Below are positions 30,029-40,941 of a stretch of DNA of 64,000 nucleotides, piece after piece. The DNA is taken from NCBI RefSeq assembly GCF_000710035.2, contig NZ_JMJJ01000001.1:248001-312000 (forward strand), in the 5' to 3' direction. The position numbers and the translations under genes were made by a program. The stretch comes from Pantoea ananatis LMG 2665 (GTDB lineage: Bacteria; Pseudomonadota; Gammaproteobacteria; Enterobacterales; Enterobacteriaceae). The notes below the pieces were generated by a model, which worked only from the letters and a program-made list of their open reading frames with translations, had not been told where the DNA came from and made no database searches. How positions within the stretch are numbered: the stretch's first letter is position 1; each line of letters starts with the position of its first letter.

Positions 30029-30376
30029 CTACTTTACATAAGCAAGCAGGCTGAGAGAATCCCGGGCCAACGACTTACATTTTTGGTCATTAGCAATGGC
30101 GATGCCGCTTAAATCACGATAGCTGGCTTCGCCGAGGGCTTTCATGTTGTAGTTGTTGTAATTGCTTAAGTCCCAGCGGTTCTGCTGAGCAAAAAACACC
30201 AACGCCTTACGAATCTGCGCATCGGGCAAATCCTGGTAGCCACAATCATTTTTTAAATAAACGAATACGGCAGTGAGATCGGCAAGATCTTCTGCTTCGG
30301 ATTCGCTCAGGGCAAAGCTGGTGGAGGAGAAGCCGAAGAGTCCCGCCAGCAGCAGGATCTTGATGCTTTTCTTCAT
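30029..30376 (-). CDS. yacC: YacC, small secreted protein of the pilotin-like YacC family
   Basis: This 115-aa protein has a signal peptide (MKKSIKILLLAGLFGFSSTSFA) and a helical body matching E. coli YacC in LSESEAEDLADLTAVFVYLKN, LVFFAQQNRWDLSNY and CKSLARDSLSLLAYVK. Two cysteines probably form a disulphide. I use the internal ATG at 30376, which gives a clean signal sequence and the E. coli length; another ATG lies four codons upstream. The fold is related to PulS/OutS pilotins, but the function is not established. It is upstream of speE on the same strand, 108 nt away. Confidence 0.88.
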   Translation of the reverse strand: MKKSIKILLLAGLFGFSSTSFALSESEAEDLADLTAVFVYLKNDCGYQDLPDAQIRKALVFFAQQNRWDLSNYNNYNMKALGEASYRDLSGIAIANDQKCKSLARDSLSLLAYVK

Positions 30377-30473
30377 AGTTATTCTCATCAGATAATTGTC
30401 TTAAGACGTTAGCACAGTTATGTAAAGATTTTCGATCAATTTACGCTTTTCGGGGCATTCTGTCCGGCTATGC

Positions 30474-30504
30474 TTGACCTTGCCATAAGGGCAGGGTTTA
30501 GGCT
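30474..30504 (+). promoter_or_regulatory. CueR-type promoter of cueO (19-bp spacer)
   Basis: TTGACC (30474-30479) and TAGGCT (30499-30504) are separated by 19 bp, the long spacer typical of MerR-family activation. The spacer holds the inverted repeat ACCTTGCC-ATAAG-GGCAGGGT (30477-30497), close to CueR sites of E. coli copA and cueO. Copper-responsive activation is the natural reading. Confidence 0.82.
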
Positions 30505-30534
30505 TCAGGTAATTTCGTTACAAGGATGCTGATT

Positions 30535-32136
30535 ATGCAACGTCGCCACTTTTTGAAACTCAGCGCGGCACTGGGCGCGGCGGGTGCGCTGCCGCTCTGG
30601 AGCCGCTCGCTCATGGCCGCTACCCGACCGCCGCTTCCTATCCCCGCGTTGCTGGAGGCGGATGCGAATGGCCTGTACAGCCTGACGGCGATGGAGGGCA
30701 CGACGCAGTGGCAGGGGAAAGCCGTACCCACCTGGGGCTACAATGGCAGCCTGCTGGGCCCGGCGATTCGCCTGAAGCGCGGTACGGCAGCCACCATCAA
30801 CATTCATAACCGGCTTAAAGAAGCGACGACGCTTCACTGGCACGGGCTGGACATTCCCGGTGAGGTAGACGGCGGCCCACAGGGCGTCATTGCGCCGGGT
30901 GCGATGCGTCAGGTGACCTTTACCCCGGATCAGCCTGCGGCAACCTGCTGGTACCATCCGCATCTACACGGCAAAACCGGCCATCAGGTCGCTCAGGGCC
31001 TGGCGGGGTTAATTTTGCTGGAGGATCAGCCGTCAGGTACGCTTCGGCTGCCCAGCCAGTGGGGCACCGACGATGTACCGCTTATCTTTCAGGATAAGCA
31101 GCTGAGTCAGTCTGGCGAGCATATCGATTATCAACTTGACGTGATGCGCGCGGCGGTGGGCTGGTTTGGCGACATGATGCTGACGAATGGCGTGCAGTAT
31201 CCGCAGCACGCCGTGCCGCGTGGCTGGCTACGTCTGCGCCTGCTTAACGGCTGCAATGCCCGTTCGCTGCATATCGCGGCCAGCGACAAACGTCCCCTGT
31301 ATGTTATCGCCAGTGACGGTGGGCTGCTGTCGGAGCCGGTGAAAGTGGATTCACTTCCGCTGCTCCCTGGTGAGCGTTTTGAGATCATGGTCGATACCTC
31401 TGACGGCAACGCCTTTGATATCGTTACGCTGCCGGTCACGCAAATGGGCATGACGCTGGCACCTTTCGATCGCCCCCTGCCGCTGGTGAATATCTTGCCG
31501 CTGCGGATCATGGCCAGTGCAACTTTACCCGACCAGCTCGCCACGCTGCCAGCTGTGCCAAAAACAGAAGGCCTGACAACGCGCTGGCTGCAGCTCAGTA
31601 TGGATCCCCAGTTGGATCAGCAAGGTATGCAGGCGTTAATGGCGCGTTACGGTGAGAAAGCCATGGGCAAAGGAGGGCAGCACGCTATGCCAATGGGCAA
31701 CGACGCGAGCGAGATGAAACATGACAGCGGCGCAGAGACGATGGATCACCAAAATATGGACCATGGCGCAATGTCCGCTGCCGCCTATGATTTCCATAAC
31801 GGCAATAAAATTAACGGTCTGGCATTTGATATGACGCGTCCCGCCTTCAATGTGAAGCAGGGCGCCGTGGAAAAATGGACCATTTCCGGCGAAGGCGACA
31901 GCATGCTGCATCCTTTTCATATTCACGGTACGCAGTTCCGTATTCTTTCAGAAAACGGCAAACCGCCCGCCGCCCATCGTCAGGGATGGAAAGACATGGT
32001 GAATGTCGACGGCTGGCGCAGTGAAGTACTGGTGCGTTTCAATCACACCGCCGCCGCCGATCATGCTTATATGGCCCACTGCCATTTGCTGGAGCATGAA
32101 GATACCGGGATGATGCTGGGCTTCACCGTGACCTGA
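30535..32136 (+). CDS. cueO: Multicopper oxidase CueO
   Basis: CueO is a periplasmic cuprous oxidase for copper tolerance. It is 533 aa from ATG 30535, which has AAGGA 8 nt upstream; the preceding in-frame ATG at 30526 overlaps that site. A Tat signal ([19 protein letters not shown]) fits export of a folded metalloenzyme. Copper sites are visible as [30 protein letters not shown] and [15 protein letters not shown] methionine/histidine-rich insert (about residues 380-420, [15 protein letters not shown]...MDHQNMDHG) is the usual Cu(I)-binding loop. Its stop abuts the stop of the next gene with no bases between. Confidence 0.96.
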   Translation: MQRRHFLKLSAALGAAGALPLWSRSLMAATRPPLPIPALLEADANGLYSLTAMEGTTQWQGKAVPTWGYNGSLLGPAIRLKRGTAATINIHNRLKEATTLHWHGLDIPGEVDGGPQGVIAPGAMRQVTFTPDQPAATCWYHPHLHGKTGHQVAQGLAGLILLEDQPSGTLRLPSQWGTDDVPLIFQDKQLSQSGEHIDYQLDVMRAAVGWFGDMMLTNGVQYPQHAVPRGWLRLRLLNGCNARSLHIAASDKRPLYVIASDGGLLSEPVKVDSLPLLPGERFEIMVDTSDGNAFDIVTLPVTQMGMTLAPFDRPLPLVNILPLRIMASATLPDQLATLPAVPKTEGLTTRWLQLSMDPQLDQQGMQALMARYGEKAMGKGGQHAMPMGNDASEMKHDSGAETMDHQNMDHGAMSAAAYDFHNGNKINGLAFDMTRPAFNVKQGAVEKWTISGEGDSMLHPFHIHGTQFRILSENGKPPAAHRQGWKDMVNVDGWRSEVLVRFNHTAAADHAYMAHCHLLEHEDTGMMLGFTVT

Positions 32137-33420
32137 TCAGGCTTGTTCGAGGGCCAACCGGATGTCTTCTACCAGATCTCCGGCATGCTCGATGCCGATC
32201 GATAAGCGTATCGTCGCGTCGGTGATACCGATGCGCTCACGGACCGCATCCGGCACGCCAGAATGCGTGGTTGTGCCGGGATGGCTGGCAAGTGACTCGG
32301 TGCCGCCCAGGCTAACGGCCTGCTTAAACAACGCAAGCGCATTGAGAAAGCGAAATGCGGCAGGCTGTCCGCCCATGATATCAAAAGAGAAGGTTGAGCC
32401 GGCGCCGCTGCACTGCTCGCGATACGTTTTGCCCGCGGGGCTTTCTGCATCCAGATAGGGCAACCAGTGCAACGCTGCTACCTTAGGATGCGGCTGCAGA
32501 AAGGCGGCAACGGCTTCGGCATTGCGAAAGGCTTTTTCCATGCGCAGCGACAGCGTTTCCAGCGAACGGCCAATCATCCAGCTTGAGTGCGGATCCAGTT
32601 GCGTACCGATAGCGCTGCGCAGGGCGCGAATTTGCGTCATCAGCGTTTTCTTACCCATCACCGCGCCAGCGATCAGGTCAGAGTGCCCGCCGACATATTT
32701 CGTCAGAGAATACAGCGATAAGTCCGCCCCCAGCGTCAGCGGCTGTTGAAAAATTGGGCCCAGCAAGGTGTTATCACAGGCGATGACCGGACGCGAACCC
32801 TGATGCCGATCGATCTCGTCGGCGATGCGCCCCATCAGCGCAATATTCACCAGGCTGTTGGTGGGATTCGCCGGGGTTTCCACCAGAATCATCGCGACGC
32901 GCCCCTGCGCCATCGCACGATGAGCCGCATCACGCACTTTTGCTTCATCGTGTCCGTCGCTGAAGCCGACCGCCTGAATGTCCAGATTGTGCAGTGTCTT
33001 ACTCAGCAACGTTTCCGTGCCGCCATACAGCGGCTGCGAATGCAGAATGACTTCTCCCGGTCGTGCAAAGGTTAACAGCGTTGTCGAGATAGCCGCCATA
33101 CCGGAAGCAAACAGGGCACAGCTTTCCGCCTGTTCGTAAATGGCCAGGCGATCTTCTACGATCTCGCTGTTGGGATGATTAAAGCGGGAATAAACCAGTC
33201 CGCCGCTTTTGCCTTCCGGAGGCTGACGACGGCCTGAAACATAGTCGAAAAAGTCGCGGCCTTCTTCTGCGCTGTCGAAAACAAAGGTAGAGGTAAGAAA
33301 CACGGGCGGCTTCACGGCACCTTCCGACAGGCGAGGATCGTAGCCATAATTCAGCATCTGGGTTTCAGGATGCAGTTGACGATCGCCAACGTGCGTTTTC
33401 TTACTTGAGGGTGAAGTCAT
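32137..33420 (-). CDS. PLP-dependent Cys/Met metabolism enzyme (cystathionine gamma-synthase/gamma-lyase family)
   Basis: This 427-aa fold-type I PLP enzyme has the family motifs [32 protein letters not shown] and [15 protein letters not shown], with Lys241 as the likely PLP lysine, and [17 protein letters not shown] near the end. Members are cystathionine gamma-synthases, gamma-lyases and methionine gamma-lyases; the sequence does not decide between them. A long insert ([14 protein letters not shown]) before YSRF marks it as a subgroup apart from E. coli MetB. It occupies the place of gcd in E. coli, between cueO and hpt. Its own promoter would lie in the 234 nt shared with hpt. Confidence 0.85.
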   Translation of the reverse strand: MTSPSSKKTHVGDRQLHPETQMLNYGYDPRLSEGAVKPPVFLTSTFVFDSAEEGRDFFDYVSGRRQPPEGKSGGLVYSRFNHPNSEIVEDRLAIYEQAESCALFASGMAAISTTLLTFARPGEVILHSQPLYGGTETLLSKTLHNLDIQAVGFSDGHDEAKVRDAAHRAMAQGRVAMILVETPANPTNSLVNIALMGRIADEIDRHQGSRPVIACDNTLLGPIFQQPLTLGADLSLYSLTKYVGGHSDLIAGAVMGKKTLMTQIRALRSAIGTQLDPHSSWMIGRSLETLSLRMEKAFRNAEAVAAFLQPHPKVAALHWLPYLDAESPAGKTYREQCSGAGSTFSFDIMGGQPAAFRFLNALALFKQAVSLGGTESLASHPGTTTHSGVPDAVRERIGITDATIRLSIGIEHAGDLVEDIRLALEQA

Positions 33421-33654
33421 TGAGATCTCCCAATAAGGTCGTTAACTGCATAACGATATGTTGATAAAATCCTATCATGCAGCAATTAATGCTGTTAAAT
33501 GCTGTGTTGTTCTAAGGTAATGCTGACTGTGCAACTGCCAGACGACAGGTGAAGATTTTTACTACACGTAAACGTTTGCTTTTTCCGCGCGGCATCAGTA
33601 CGCCTTTCTACTATGATAGACTGCGTGGCTTTGTGAGCTACCGGGCAAAAGGCA

Positions 33655-34191
33655 ATGAAACATACTGTTGACGTAATGATCCCTGAACAGGCAATCGCCG
33701 CGCGCATCGCTGAACTGGGCAAAGAAATCACCGACCATTACCGCGACAGCGGCAGTGATATGGTGCTGGTGGGGCTACTTCGTGGCTCATTTATGTTTAT
33801 GGCTGATTTATGCCGCGTCATTGACGTTCCGCACGAAGTGGATTTTATGACCGCATCCAGTTACGGCAGCGGTATGTCCACGACCCGGGATGTGAAAATC
33901 CTGAAAGACCTGGATGAAGATATTCGCGGCAAAGATGTTTTAATTGTCGAAGACATTATCGACTCCGGTAACACGCTTTCGAAAGTGCGTGAAATCCTGC
34001 GCTTGCGTGAGCCAAAATCCCTGGCGATTTGTACGCTGCTGGATAAGCCTGAACGTCGGGAAGTCAACGTCAACGTTGAATACGTCGGCTTTTCTATTCC
34101 CGATGAGTTTGTGGTGGGCTTTGGTATTGATTATGCGCAACATTATCGCCACCTGCCTTACATCGGCAAAGTGGTGCCGCTCGAAGACTGA
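33655..34191 (+). CDS. hpt: Hypoxanthine phosphoribosyltransferase
   Basis: Hpt salvages hypoxanthine to IMP (weakly guanine). It is 178 aa, the E. coli length. The PRPP-binding loop is [17 protein letters not shown] (about residues 98-114), and [15 protein letters not shown] and [17 protein letters not shown] are conserved. It has its own transcription unit; a TATGAT near 33612 may be the -10, but no good -35 is visible. Confidence 0.97.
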   Translation: MKHTVDVMIPEQAIAARIAELGKEITDHYRDSGSDMVLVGLLRGSFMFMADLCRVIDVPHEVDFMTASSYGSGMSTTRDVKILKDLDEDIRGKDVLIVEDIIDSGNTLSKVREILRLREPKSLAICTLLDKPERREVNVNVEYVGFSIPDEFVVGFGIDYAQHYRHLPYIGKVVPLED

Positions 34192-34260
34192 ATGCCGTTG
34201 ACCGCACATTCTTCCAAGGCCTGAGCCCGTCGTTTCGTGTAGGCTTGTCGCGCAACAGCG

Positions 34261-34926
34261 TTACTGGCGCTGAAAATCGCCCTTAACTAACAGATTAGCC
34301 ATGCCGTGACGATAGCGTTGTTCAAGGTTCTCCCGGCTGCTTGCCGTCACATCAAGATTGCGCAGGCAGCCATCCTGGATACCGTAAACCCAGCCATGGA
34401 GCGACACTTTGCGTCCACGTTTCCAGGCGGATTGCAGAATCGTGGAATGCCCAAGATTATAAACCTGCTCAACAACGTTGATTTCGCAAAGTTTATCCAG
34501 GCGTTTATCCGGCGGGAGTTCCCCCAGTAACACGCTATGCTTGTACCAGAGATCGCGAATGTGCAGCAGCCAGTTATCTATGAGACCCAGCTCCGGGTTA
34601 TCCATAGCGGCCTGAACACCACCGCAGCCATAGTGGCCGCACACGATGATATGTTCAACTTCTAACACCTCTACCGCGTACTGCACCACAGAAAGGCAGT
34701 TGAGGTCGGTATGAATGACCAGGTTGGCGACGTTGCGATGAACAAACAGTTCGCCGGGCTCAAGGCCGGTAAGGCGTTCGGCGGGCACGCGGCTGTCTGA
34801 ACAGCCAATCCAGAGGAAACGCGGTTTTTGCGCCTGAGCCAGTCGCTCAAAAAAGCCGGGATCTTCTTTGACCAGTAATGTGGACCATTCGCGGTTATTA
34901 CTGATCAGGGTATCAATATCTGTCAT
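34261..34926 (-). CDS. can: Beta-class carbonic anhydrase
   Basis: This zinc enzyme interconverts CO2 and bicarbonate and supplies bicarbonate for carboxylations. It is 221 aa. Zinc ligands Cys42, Asp44, His98 and Cys101 are in [10 protein letters not shown] and CGHYGCGG. The start [14 protein letters not shown] aligns with E. coli Can; the frame extends nine codons upstream. It is divergent from yadG and convergent with hpt, as in E. coli. Confidence 0.95.
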   Translation of the reverse strand: MTDIDTLISNNREWSTLLVKEDPGFFERLAQAQKPRFLWIGCSDSRVPAERLTGLEPGELFVHRNVANLVIHTDLNCLSVVQYAVEVLEVEHIIVCGHYGCGGVQAAMDNPELGLIDNWLLHIRDLWYKHSVLLGELPPDKRLDKLCEINVVEQVYNLGHSTILQSAWKRGRKVSLHGWVYGIQDGCLRNLDVTASSRENLEQRYRHGMANLLVKGDFQRQ

Positions 34927-35032
34927 GGCGTTAAGCAACCTGTTACTGCGCATTTGCGTGCGCGTACTATAGGCGAAGGCTTCCTAAATTCAAACGGCAT
35001 TACAATGCCATACAACAGGGTATGTATTCAGA

Positions 35033-35959
35033 ATGACCTATGCACTGGAACTTTCCCGGCTGACCAAGACCTATCCCGGCGGCGTACAGGCGCTCAAGGG
35101 CATCGATCTGAACGTCGAAGCCGGTGATTTTTATGCGCTTTTAGGGCCTAACGGCGCTGGTAAATCGACCACTATCGGCATTATCAGTTCGCTGGTGAAT
35201 AAGTCTGAGGGCAGCGTCAGGGTTTTTGGCTACGATCTGGAAAAAGACGTAGTGAACGCCAAACGCCAGTTGGGCCTTGTCCCACAGGAGTTTAACTTTA
35301 ACCCGTTTGAAACGGTCATGCAGATCGTAGTGAATCAGGCCGGTTACTATGGCGTTGAGCGTCGTGAAGCCCTGCAACGTGCGGAAAAGCACCTGAAGCA
35401 ACTCGACCTGTGGGAAAAACGCAACGAGCGCGCGCGGATGTTGTCCGGTGGCATGAAACGTCGTTTGATGATCGCCCGCGCCCTGATGCATGCGCCCAAG
35501 CTGCTGATTCTGGATGAACCTACCGCCGGGGTCGATATTGAACTGCGCCGCTCGATGTGGGTGTTTTTGAAAGATCTGAACGCGCAGGGCACCACTATCA
35601 TTCTGACCACTCACTATCTTGAAGAGGCAGAAATGCTGTGCCGCAACATCGGCATTATTCAAAATGGCGAGCTGGTAGAAAACACCTCAATGAAATCTCT
35701 GCTGTCAAAGCTGAAATCGGAAACCTTTATCCTGGATCTGGCCGCGCGCAGTCCGCTGCCGTCGCTGGAAGGTTTCCAGTATCGCCTGGTCGATACATCG
35801 ACGCTGGAGGTCGAAGTCCTACGTGAGCAGGGGCTGAACAGTGTATTTAGCCAGCTCAGCGCTCAGGGCGTGCAGGTACTGAGTATGCGCAACAAAGCGA
35901 ATCGTCTGGAAGAGCTGTTCGTCGGCCTGACGCAAGGAAAAACAGGAGCTAAAGCATGA
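35033..35959 (+). CDS. yadG: ABC transporter ATP-binding protein YadG
   Basis: YadG is a 308-aa ATPase of an ABC-2 type exporter. It has Walker A GPNGAGKST, signature LSGGMKRRLMIARAL, Walker B LLILDEPTAGVD and a switch His in TTHYLEEAE. The C-terminal extension of about 80 residues is typical of drug/antibiotic exporter ATPases. Its stop overlaps the yadH start by 4 nt. The substrate is unknown. Confidence 0.95.
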   Translation: MTYALELSRLTKTYPGGVQALKGIDLNVEAGDFYALLGPNGAGKSTTIGIISSLVNKSEGSVRVFGYDLEKDVVNAKRQLGLVPQEFNFNPFETVMQIVVNQAGYYGVERREALQRAEKHLKQLDLWEKRNERARMLSGGMKRRLMIARALMHAPKLLILDEPTAGVDIELRRSMWVFLKDLNAQGTTIILTTHYLEEAEMLCRNIGIIQNGELVENTSMKSLLSKLKSETFILDLAARSPLPSLEGFQYRLVDTSTLEVEVLREQGLNSVFSQLSAQGVQVLSMRNKANRLEELFVGLTQGKTGAKA

Positions 35960-36726
35960 CACATTTGTACTGGGTGGCGTTAAAGAGCATCTGGGCCAGG
36001 GAGGTGAACCGCTTCGCCCGTATCTGGATTCAGACGCTGGTGCCACCCGTTATCACCATGACGCTGTATTTTATTATCTTCGGCAACCTTATTGGTGCGC
36101 GTATCGGCGATATGAATGGGTTCAGCTACATGCAGTTTATTGTGCCTGGCCTGATTATGATGTCGGTGATCACCAACGCCTATGCCAACGTGGCTTCCTC
36201 GTTTTTTAGCGCCAAGTTTCAGCGCAATATCGAAGAGCTGCTGGTGGCACCGGTGCCGACGCACATCATCATTGCGGGCTATGTCGGTGGCGGTGTGGCA
36301 CGCGGCGTTTGTGTCGGTGTGCTGGTTACGGCGGTGTCGCTGTTTTTTGTCCCTTTCCATGTTCATTCATGGATGATGGTTGCCGTCACGCTGCTGCTCA
36401 CTGCCGTGCTGTTTTCGCTGGCCGGCCTGATTAACGCGGTGTTTGCCCGTACCTTTGACGATATCAGCCTGATACCGACCTTTGTACTGACGCCATTAAC
36501 TTACCTGGGCGGCGTGTTTTATTCGCTGACGCTGTTACCGCCCGTGTGGCAAGCCATTTCAAAGCTGAACCCGGTGGTGTACATGATAAGCGGCTTCCGC
36601 TTTGGTTTCCTCGGCATCCACGATGTTCCGCTGGCGCTGACCTTATCGGTACTGATTGCCTTTATCGTGGTGTTCTATATCGCGGTCTACTTCCTGATTC
36701 AGCGCGGGCGCGGATTGCGTACCTGA
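35956..36726 (+). CDS. yadH: ABC-2 type transporter permease YadH
   Basis: This inner-membrane permease of 256 aa has six predicted helices and the ABC-2 signature GGVFYSLTLLPPVWQAISKLNPVVYMISGFRFG. It pairs with YadG. A perfect palindromic terminator follows. What it exports has not been established in E. coli. Confidence 0.95.
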   Translation: MTHLYWVALKSIWAREVNRFARIWIQTLVPPVITMTLYFIIFGNLIGARIGDMNGFSYMQFIVPGLIMMSVITNAYANVASSFFSAKFQRNIEELLVAPVPTHIIIAGYVGGGVARGVCVGVLVTAVSLFFVPFHVHSWMMVAVTLLLTAVLFSLAGLINAVFARTFDDISLIPTFVLTPLTYLGGVFYSLTLLPPVWQAISKLNPVVYMISGFRFGFLGIHDVPLALTLSVLIAFIVVFYIAVYFLIQRGRGLRT

Positions 36727-36740
36727 TGCCATGACGGACA

Positions 36741-36768
36741 AAAAAAGCAGCGATATCGCTGCTTTTTT
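36741..36768. terminator. Bidirectional terminator between yadH and panD
   Basis: AAAAAAGCAGCGA-TA-TCGCTGCTTTTTT is a perfect palindrome with A and T tracts on its two sides, so it can end transcription from both yadH and panD. Confidence 0.9.
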
Positions 36769-36781
36769 ATGTGGGCCGGGC

Positions 36782-37162
36782 TTACGCCAACTGTACCGGC
36801 AAGGCTTTCGCCAGGCGCTTCATCTGATTATCCCCTTCAAAGTAGGCCACGTTGGGCTTCCACTGACGGGCTTCTGCATCTTCAACCTGCACATAGGAGC
36901 AGATAATCAGGATATCGCCTTCACAGGCACAGCGCGCCGCTGCGCCGTTGACCGAAATGATTTTTGAACCTCGTTCGGCGGCGATAGCATAGGTAGAGAA
37001 ACGCTGACCGTTGGTCACGTTGTAAATATCGATGGCTTCGTATTGCAGGATGCCAGAAGCATCAAGGAAATCCTGATCGATGGCGCAGGAGCCTTCATAG
37101 TTGAGGTCTGCCTGCGTCACCTTCACGCGATGCAATTTGCCTTGTAAAACCGTGCGAATCAT
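36782..37162 (-). CDS. panD: Aspartate 1-decarboxylase proenzyme
   Basis: PanD makes beta-alanine for pantothenate. It is 126 aa with self-cleavage at Gly24-Ser25 (NYEGSCAID), giving the pyruvoyl enzyme. Tyr58 and the loop [14 protein letters not shown] are conserved. It lies 44 nt after panC on the same strand; E. coli has yadD in between, so the pan genes are more compact here. Confidence 0.97.
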   Translation of the reverse strand: MIRTVLQGKLHRVKVTQADLNYEGSCAIDQDFLDASGILQYEAIDIYNVTNGQRFSTYAIAAERGSKIISVNGAAARCACEGDILIICSYVQVEDAEARQWKPNVAYFEGDNQMKRLAKALPVQLA

Positions 37163-37206
37163 AGTCAGAAACCTTGTTATACAGCCAAAAATACGACCTG
37201 CAGCCT

Positions 37207-38061
37207 TTACTGCGTGAGGTCGACCTGTTGATTATCGATCAGCCGTGCGTTCCCCAGCCAGGCCGCCATTAAAACCACGGCACGCTGACTGTCCACCGTC
37301 AGAGGGGCTAGCGTTTCTGCATCGCAGATTGCCAGGCCATCCGGCCGCAATCCTTTTTCCTGCAGCGACAGATTCGCGGCATCAATAATATCGTCAATCT
37401 GCCGCTCGCCATTAGCCAGTCGAGCGGCCATTTCATTCATTACCTGACTCAAACCGGGGGCCAGCTTGCGTTCATCGTCAGTGAGATAGCCGTTGCGTGA
37501 GCTGAGCGCCAGGCCATCTTTGGCACGGACGGTGGGCACACCGACAATCTCAATGTCGAACCCCATATCCGCCACCATTTTACGAATGATGGCTAACTGC
37601 TGAAAATCTTTCTCGCCGAAGCAGGCAATATCGGGCTGAACCAGATTAAACAACTTGCTGACGATGGTCGCGACGCCGCGAAAATGGCCGGGACGGCTCG
37701 CGCCTTCCAGCAGCGATGACAACACCGGGACCTCTACGAACGTCTGATTGGCCAGCCCCTGGGGATAAACCTCGGCAGGTGAGGGAGCAAACACGACATC
37801 GACGCCGTGACGGTTGAGCTTCTCGCAATCCTCCTGGAGCGTACGCGGATAGCGAGCCAAATCGTCAGGACGATCAAACTGCATGGGGTTGACGAAAATG
37901 GACACGATAACGATATCACCCCGTTCACGCGCCTCGTCGACCAGCGTTAAATGCCCTTCGTGCAGGTTGCCCATTGTCGGCACCAGCGCGATACGTTTAC
38001 CTTGCTCGCGCCAGCGACGAACGTCACGTCGCAACATAGGCAGAGTGTCGATGATCAGCAC
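37207..38061 (-). CDS. panC: Pantothenate synthetase
   Basis: PanC joins pantoate and beta-alanine with ATP. It is 284 aa. The nucleotidyltransferase HxGH-type motif is [15 protein letters not shown] (His34, His37), with [16 protein letters not shown] and [10 protein letters not shown] (KMSKS-like) following. It is 15 nt after panB in the same operon. Confidence 0.97.
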   Translation of the reverse strand: MLIIDTLPMLRRDVRRWREQGKRIALVPTMGNLHEGHLTLVDEARERGDIVIVSIFVNPMQFDRPDDLARYPRTLQEDCEKLNRHGVDVVFAPSPAEVYPQGLANQTFVEVPVLSSLLEGASRPGHFRGVATIVSKLFNLVQPDIACFGEKDFQQLAIIRKMVADMGFDIEIVGVPTVRAKDGLALSSRNGYLTDDERKLAPGLSQVMNEMAARLANGERQIDDIIDAANLSLQEKGLRPDGLAICDAETLAPLTVDSQRAVVLMAAWLGNARLIDNQQVDLTQ

Positions 38062-38076
38062 GGCAATTCTCCTGAA

Positions 38077-38871
38077 TTACTGGAAACTGTGTTCAACAGC
38101 GGGATAGCTTCCTGCTTCAACTTCAGCAATATAGCGGCGGATGGCCGCCCGGATGTCGCCGGTCTCAGCCAGAAAGTTTTTCGCAAATTTGGGCACGTGC
38201 CCGCCGGTGATCCCCAGGGCGTCATGCATGACCAGTATCTGACCGTCGGTAACGTTACCTGCGCCGATACCAATCACCGGAATCGCCAGCGCCTGGGTCA
38301 CGCGCTGCGCCAGCGCAACAGGGACACATTCCAGCACCAGCAGCTGAGCCCCCGCCGCTTCGATAGCCAGCGCATCAGCCAGAAGCTGCTCCGCGCCTGC
38401 TTCATCGCGCCCCTGTACTTTATAACCGCCAAAAATATTCACAGACTGCGGCGTTAATCCCAGATGGCCACATACCGGCACGGCGCGCTCCGTCAGCATG
38501 CGTACGCTCTCTGCCAGCCATGCGCCGCCTTCCAGCTTCACCATATTGGCCCCGGCTCGCATGAGCTGCGCTGCGTTATTAAAGGTTTGCTCTGGCGTGG
38601 CATAACTCATGAAGGGCAGATCAGCCAGTAAGAGCGACTGAGGCGCACCCCGACGCACCGCTGCGGTATGGTAGGCGATATCGCTTACCGTTACAGGCAA
38701 CGTCGAATCATGGCCCTGTACGGTCATTCCCAGCGAGTCGCCTACCAGTAGCACCTGAATGCCCTCATCGGCAAACAGCCGGGCGAAACTAAACTCGTAG
38801 GCGGTCAGGGTCGCGAATTTTTTGCCGCTTTCTTTCCACTGACGCAAATGAGAAATGGTGGTGGGTTTCAT
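38077..38871 (-). CDS. panB: 3-methyl-2-oxobutanoate hydroxymethyltransferase
   Basis: PanB makes ketopantoate from 2-oxoisovalerate and methylene-THF. It is 264 aa, a TIM barrel with [27 protein letters not shown] and the active-site [12 protein letters not shown]. It is the first gene of panB-panC-panD. The start [16 protein letters not shown] aligns with the E. coli protein. Confidence 0.97.
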   Translation of the reverse strand: MKPTTISHLRQWKESGKKFATLTAYEFSFARLFADEGIQVLLVGDSLGMTVQGHDSTLPVTVSDIAYHTAAVRRGAPQSLLLADLPFMSYATPEQTFNNAAQLMRAGANMVKLEGGAWLAESVRMLTERAVPVCGHLGLTPQSVNIFGGYKVQGRDEAGAEQLLADALAIEAAGAQLLVLECVPVALAQRVTQALAIPVIGIGAGNVTDGQILVMHDALGITGGHVPKFAKNFLAETGDIRAAIRRYIAEVEAGSYPAVEHSFQ

Positions 38872-38954
38872 GGCGCTCTCAACTCAGAAATTCAGATGGA
38901 CGCATTTTACTGTATCGCGTTGCTGAGCGGAATCTGTGACGAGTGAATAGATGA

Positions 38955-39440
38955 TCAGCTGTGCCAGGGACGGATGCTGGAGCAGTCAAGTCTGGCCAGA
39001 AGCGGCTGAAGCGGGCGGCCATCAGGCAGGTGCAGATTGGGCGCAATCGCCAGCAGCGGTACCAGCATAAATGCGCGATTAAGCAGGTCGTAATGCGGCA
39101 CGATCAGCCGATCGCTGTTGAGGCTGGCTGTACCAAACAGCATGATATCAATATCCAGCGTGCGCGGGCCCCAGCGCTCGGCTTTGCGAACGCGGCCATG
39201 TTCCCGTTCAATTCGCTGGGTTTGATCCAGGAGCGCCTCGGCAGTGAGCGTGGTTTCAAGCGCTACCGCTGCATTAAGGTAGTCCGGCTGGTCGGGTGGG
39301 CCATAGGGCGGCGTGCGGTAAAAGGGGGAGGTAGCTACGCGTTGAGTCTCAGGGAGAGCGTCCAGGGCTGAGAGCGCTGCATCAATCTGATGCAGCGGAT
39401 CGGCAAGGTTACTGCCTAATGCCAGATAAACCCGGGTCAT
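38955..39440 (-). CDS. folK: HPPK, 2-amino-4-hydroxy-6-hydroxymethyldihydropteridine diphosphokinase
   Basis: FolK pyrophosphorylates the pterin for folate synthesis. It is 161 aa with [30 protein letters not shown] and the [15 protein letters not shown] signature. Its start overlaps the pcnB stop (ATGA), so the two are translationally coupled as in E. coli. Confidence 0.96.
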   Translation of the reverse strand: MTRVYLALGSNLADPLHQIDAALSALDALPETQRVATSPFYRTPPYGPPDQPDYLNAAVALETTLTAEALLDQTQRIEREHGRVRKAERWGPRTLDIDIMLFGTASLNSDRLIVPHYDLLNRAFMLVPLLAIAPNLHLPDGRPLQPLLARLDCSSIRPWHS

Positions 39441-40855
39441 GAGGCGTTGTTGTTATCACGACGCGGAGCCGTTGAACGGCGACGAGGGCGGCGCGTGCGG
39501 CTGCGCGGGGCCGGATCGTCTCCCAGGGTATTCAGCATCGTTTTCTGCTGTGGCGGCGCGGCAACCTGGAACTCTCCCCACCACTTACTCAGGCGCAGCA
39601 GTTCCGGATTGTTTTCTACCTCCGCTCGCAGCGAGAGCAGGTCGTAAGCAGCACGGAACTTAGGATGCTCCATCAGCTTCCAGGCCCGCTTACCGTGGCG
39701 ACGAGACATGCGTAGCTGCAGCTGCCAGATGTCGCGAATCAACGATGTGATGCGCTTGGGAATGGCTAACGCACGGCAGGCTTCGTCCAGCGTATCGTTC
39801 ATGGCCAGGGCAAAGGCATCGTAATAGGTCAGGCCACTTTCCTGCGCAATGCGTTCAGCCGCTTCGAGCTGTGGATACCAGAACATCGCGGCGAACAGGA
39901 AGGCCGGATTAACCCGCATATCATTTTGAATACGGTTATCCGTGTTCTTCAGCACCTGGGCCAGCATGCGCTCCATGTGGCTGTCGCCGTTCTCGGTAAA
40001 GTTACGGGCCAGCGTAGGGAACAGCGGCTGAAATAACTGGTATTCACACAGCTTAAGCCAGGTACTGTAACCATAGCCGGCCTGCAGCAGTTTTAGCGAC
40101 TCTTCAAACAGACGCGCGGCGGGCACGTCACGAAGTAACGACGCCAGACGGGGAATCGGCTCAGCCGTTTCAGGCGCAATACGCATATTTAATTTGGCAG
40201 CGAAACGCGCAACGCGCAGCATGCGCACAGGATCTTCGCGATAACGGGTTTCGGGATCGCCAATCAAGCGAATAATGCCTTGCTGCAGATCGTTCAGACC
40301 ACCGACATAATCCCGCACCGAAAAATCGGCCACGCTGTAATAGAGGCTGTTGATCGTCAGATCGCGACGCTGAGCATCATCTTCGATGCTGCCGAAAATA
40401 TTGTCGCGCAGCAGCATACCGCTCTGGGCACGCTGAGAATTGTTATGATCGTCGCTGGTCTCTTCAATCTGATGATGACCGCGGAATGTCGCCACTTCGA
40501 TCACTTCCGGCCCAAACATCACGTGCGCCAGACGGAAGCGGCGGCCAACCAGACGGCAGTTGCGGAACAGTTTACGCATCTGCTCCGGCGTGGCGTTTGT
40601 GGTCACGTCGAAGTCTTTAGGCTTCTGTCCCAGCAGCAAATCGCGCACGCCGCCGCCAACAAGATAGGCTTCATAACCGGCTTTATTCAGACGATACAGC
40701 ACCTTGAGGGCATTTTCGCTGATGTCTTTACGTGAGATGGTGTGGCTTTCACGAGGAATGATGGTCATATGACTCTCAGGTTCAACCTCTGCTGGTGCTT
40801 CCTCGTCATCACGCTTCAGGACTTTCCGGCAAAAATTAGCGACTCGGGTAAAAAT
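39437..40855 (-). CDS. pcnB: Poly(A) polymerase I, initiating at AUU
   Basis: PcnB adds 3' poly(A) tails that target RNAs for decay and controls ColE1-type plasmid copy number. It is 472 aa. The nucleotidyltransferase motif is [20 protein letters not shown], followed by RRFRLAHV and a basic C-terminal tail. The start is read as ATT (40855-40853) with GAGG 6 nt upstream: the protein then begins [13 protein letters not shown], the E. coli start, where an AUU codon is known to limit expression. A TTG seven codons upstream is in frame, but the Shine-Dalgarno sequence lies between it and ATT. No ATG is in range. Confidence 0.92.
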   Translation of the reverse strand: MFTRVANFCRKVLKRDDEEAPAEVEPESHMTIIPRESHTISRKDISENALKVLYRLNKAGYEAYLVGGGVRDLLLGQKPKDFDVTTNATPEQMRKLFRNCRLVGRRFRLAHVMFGPEVIEVATFRGHHQIEETSDDHNNSQRAQSGMLLRDNIFGSIEDDAQRRDLTINSLYYSVADFSVRDYVGGLNDLQQGIIRLIGDPETRYREDPVRMLRVARFAAKLNMRIAPETAEPIPRLASLLRDVPAARLFEESLKLLQAGYGYSTWLKLCEYQLFQPLFPTLARNFTENGDSHMERMLAQVLKNTDNRIQNDMRVNPAFLFAAMFWYPQLEAAERIAQESGLTYYDAFALAMNDTLDEACRALAIPKRITSLIRDIWQLQLRMSRRHGKRAWKLMEHPKFRAAYDLLSLRAEVENNPELLRLSKWWGEFQVAAPPQQKTMLNTLGDDPAPRSRTRRPRRRSTAPRRDNNNAS

Positions 40856-40941
40856 GGGACACCTCGACAGTGACAATTAGGGTGTAGGTAAAATCAGCGG
40901 CTAATCATAGCCTGTTGTGAATCATTTGAGAATGCTGTTGT

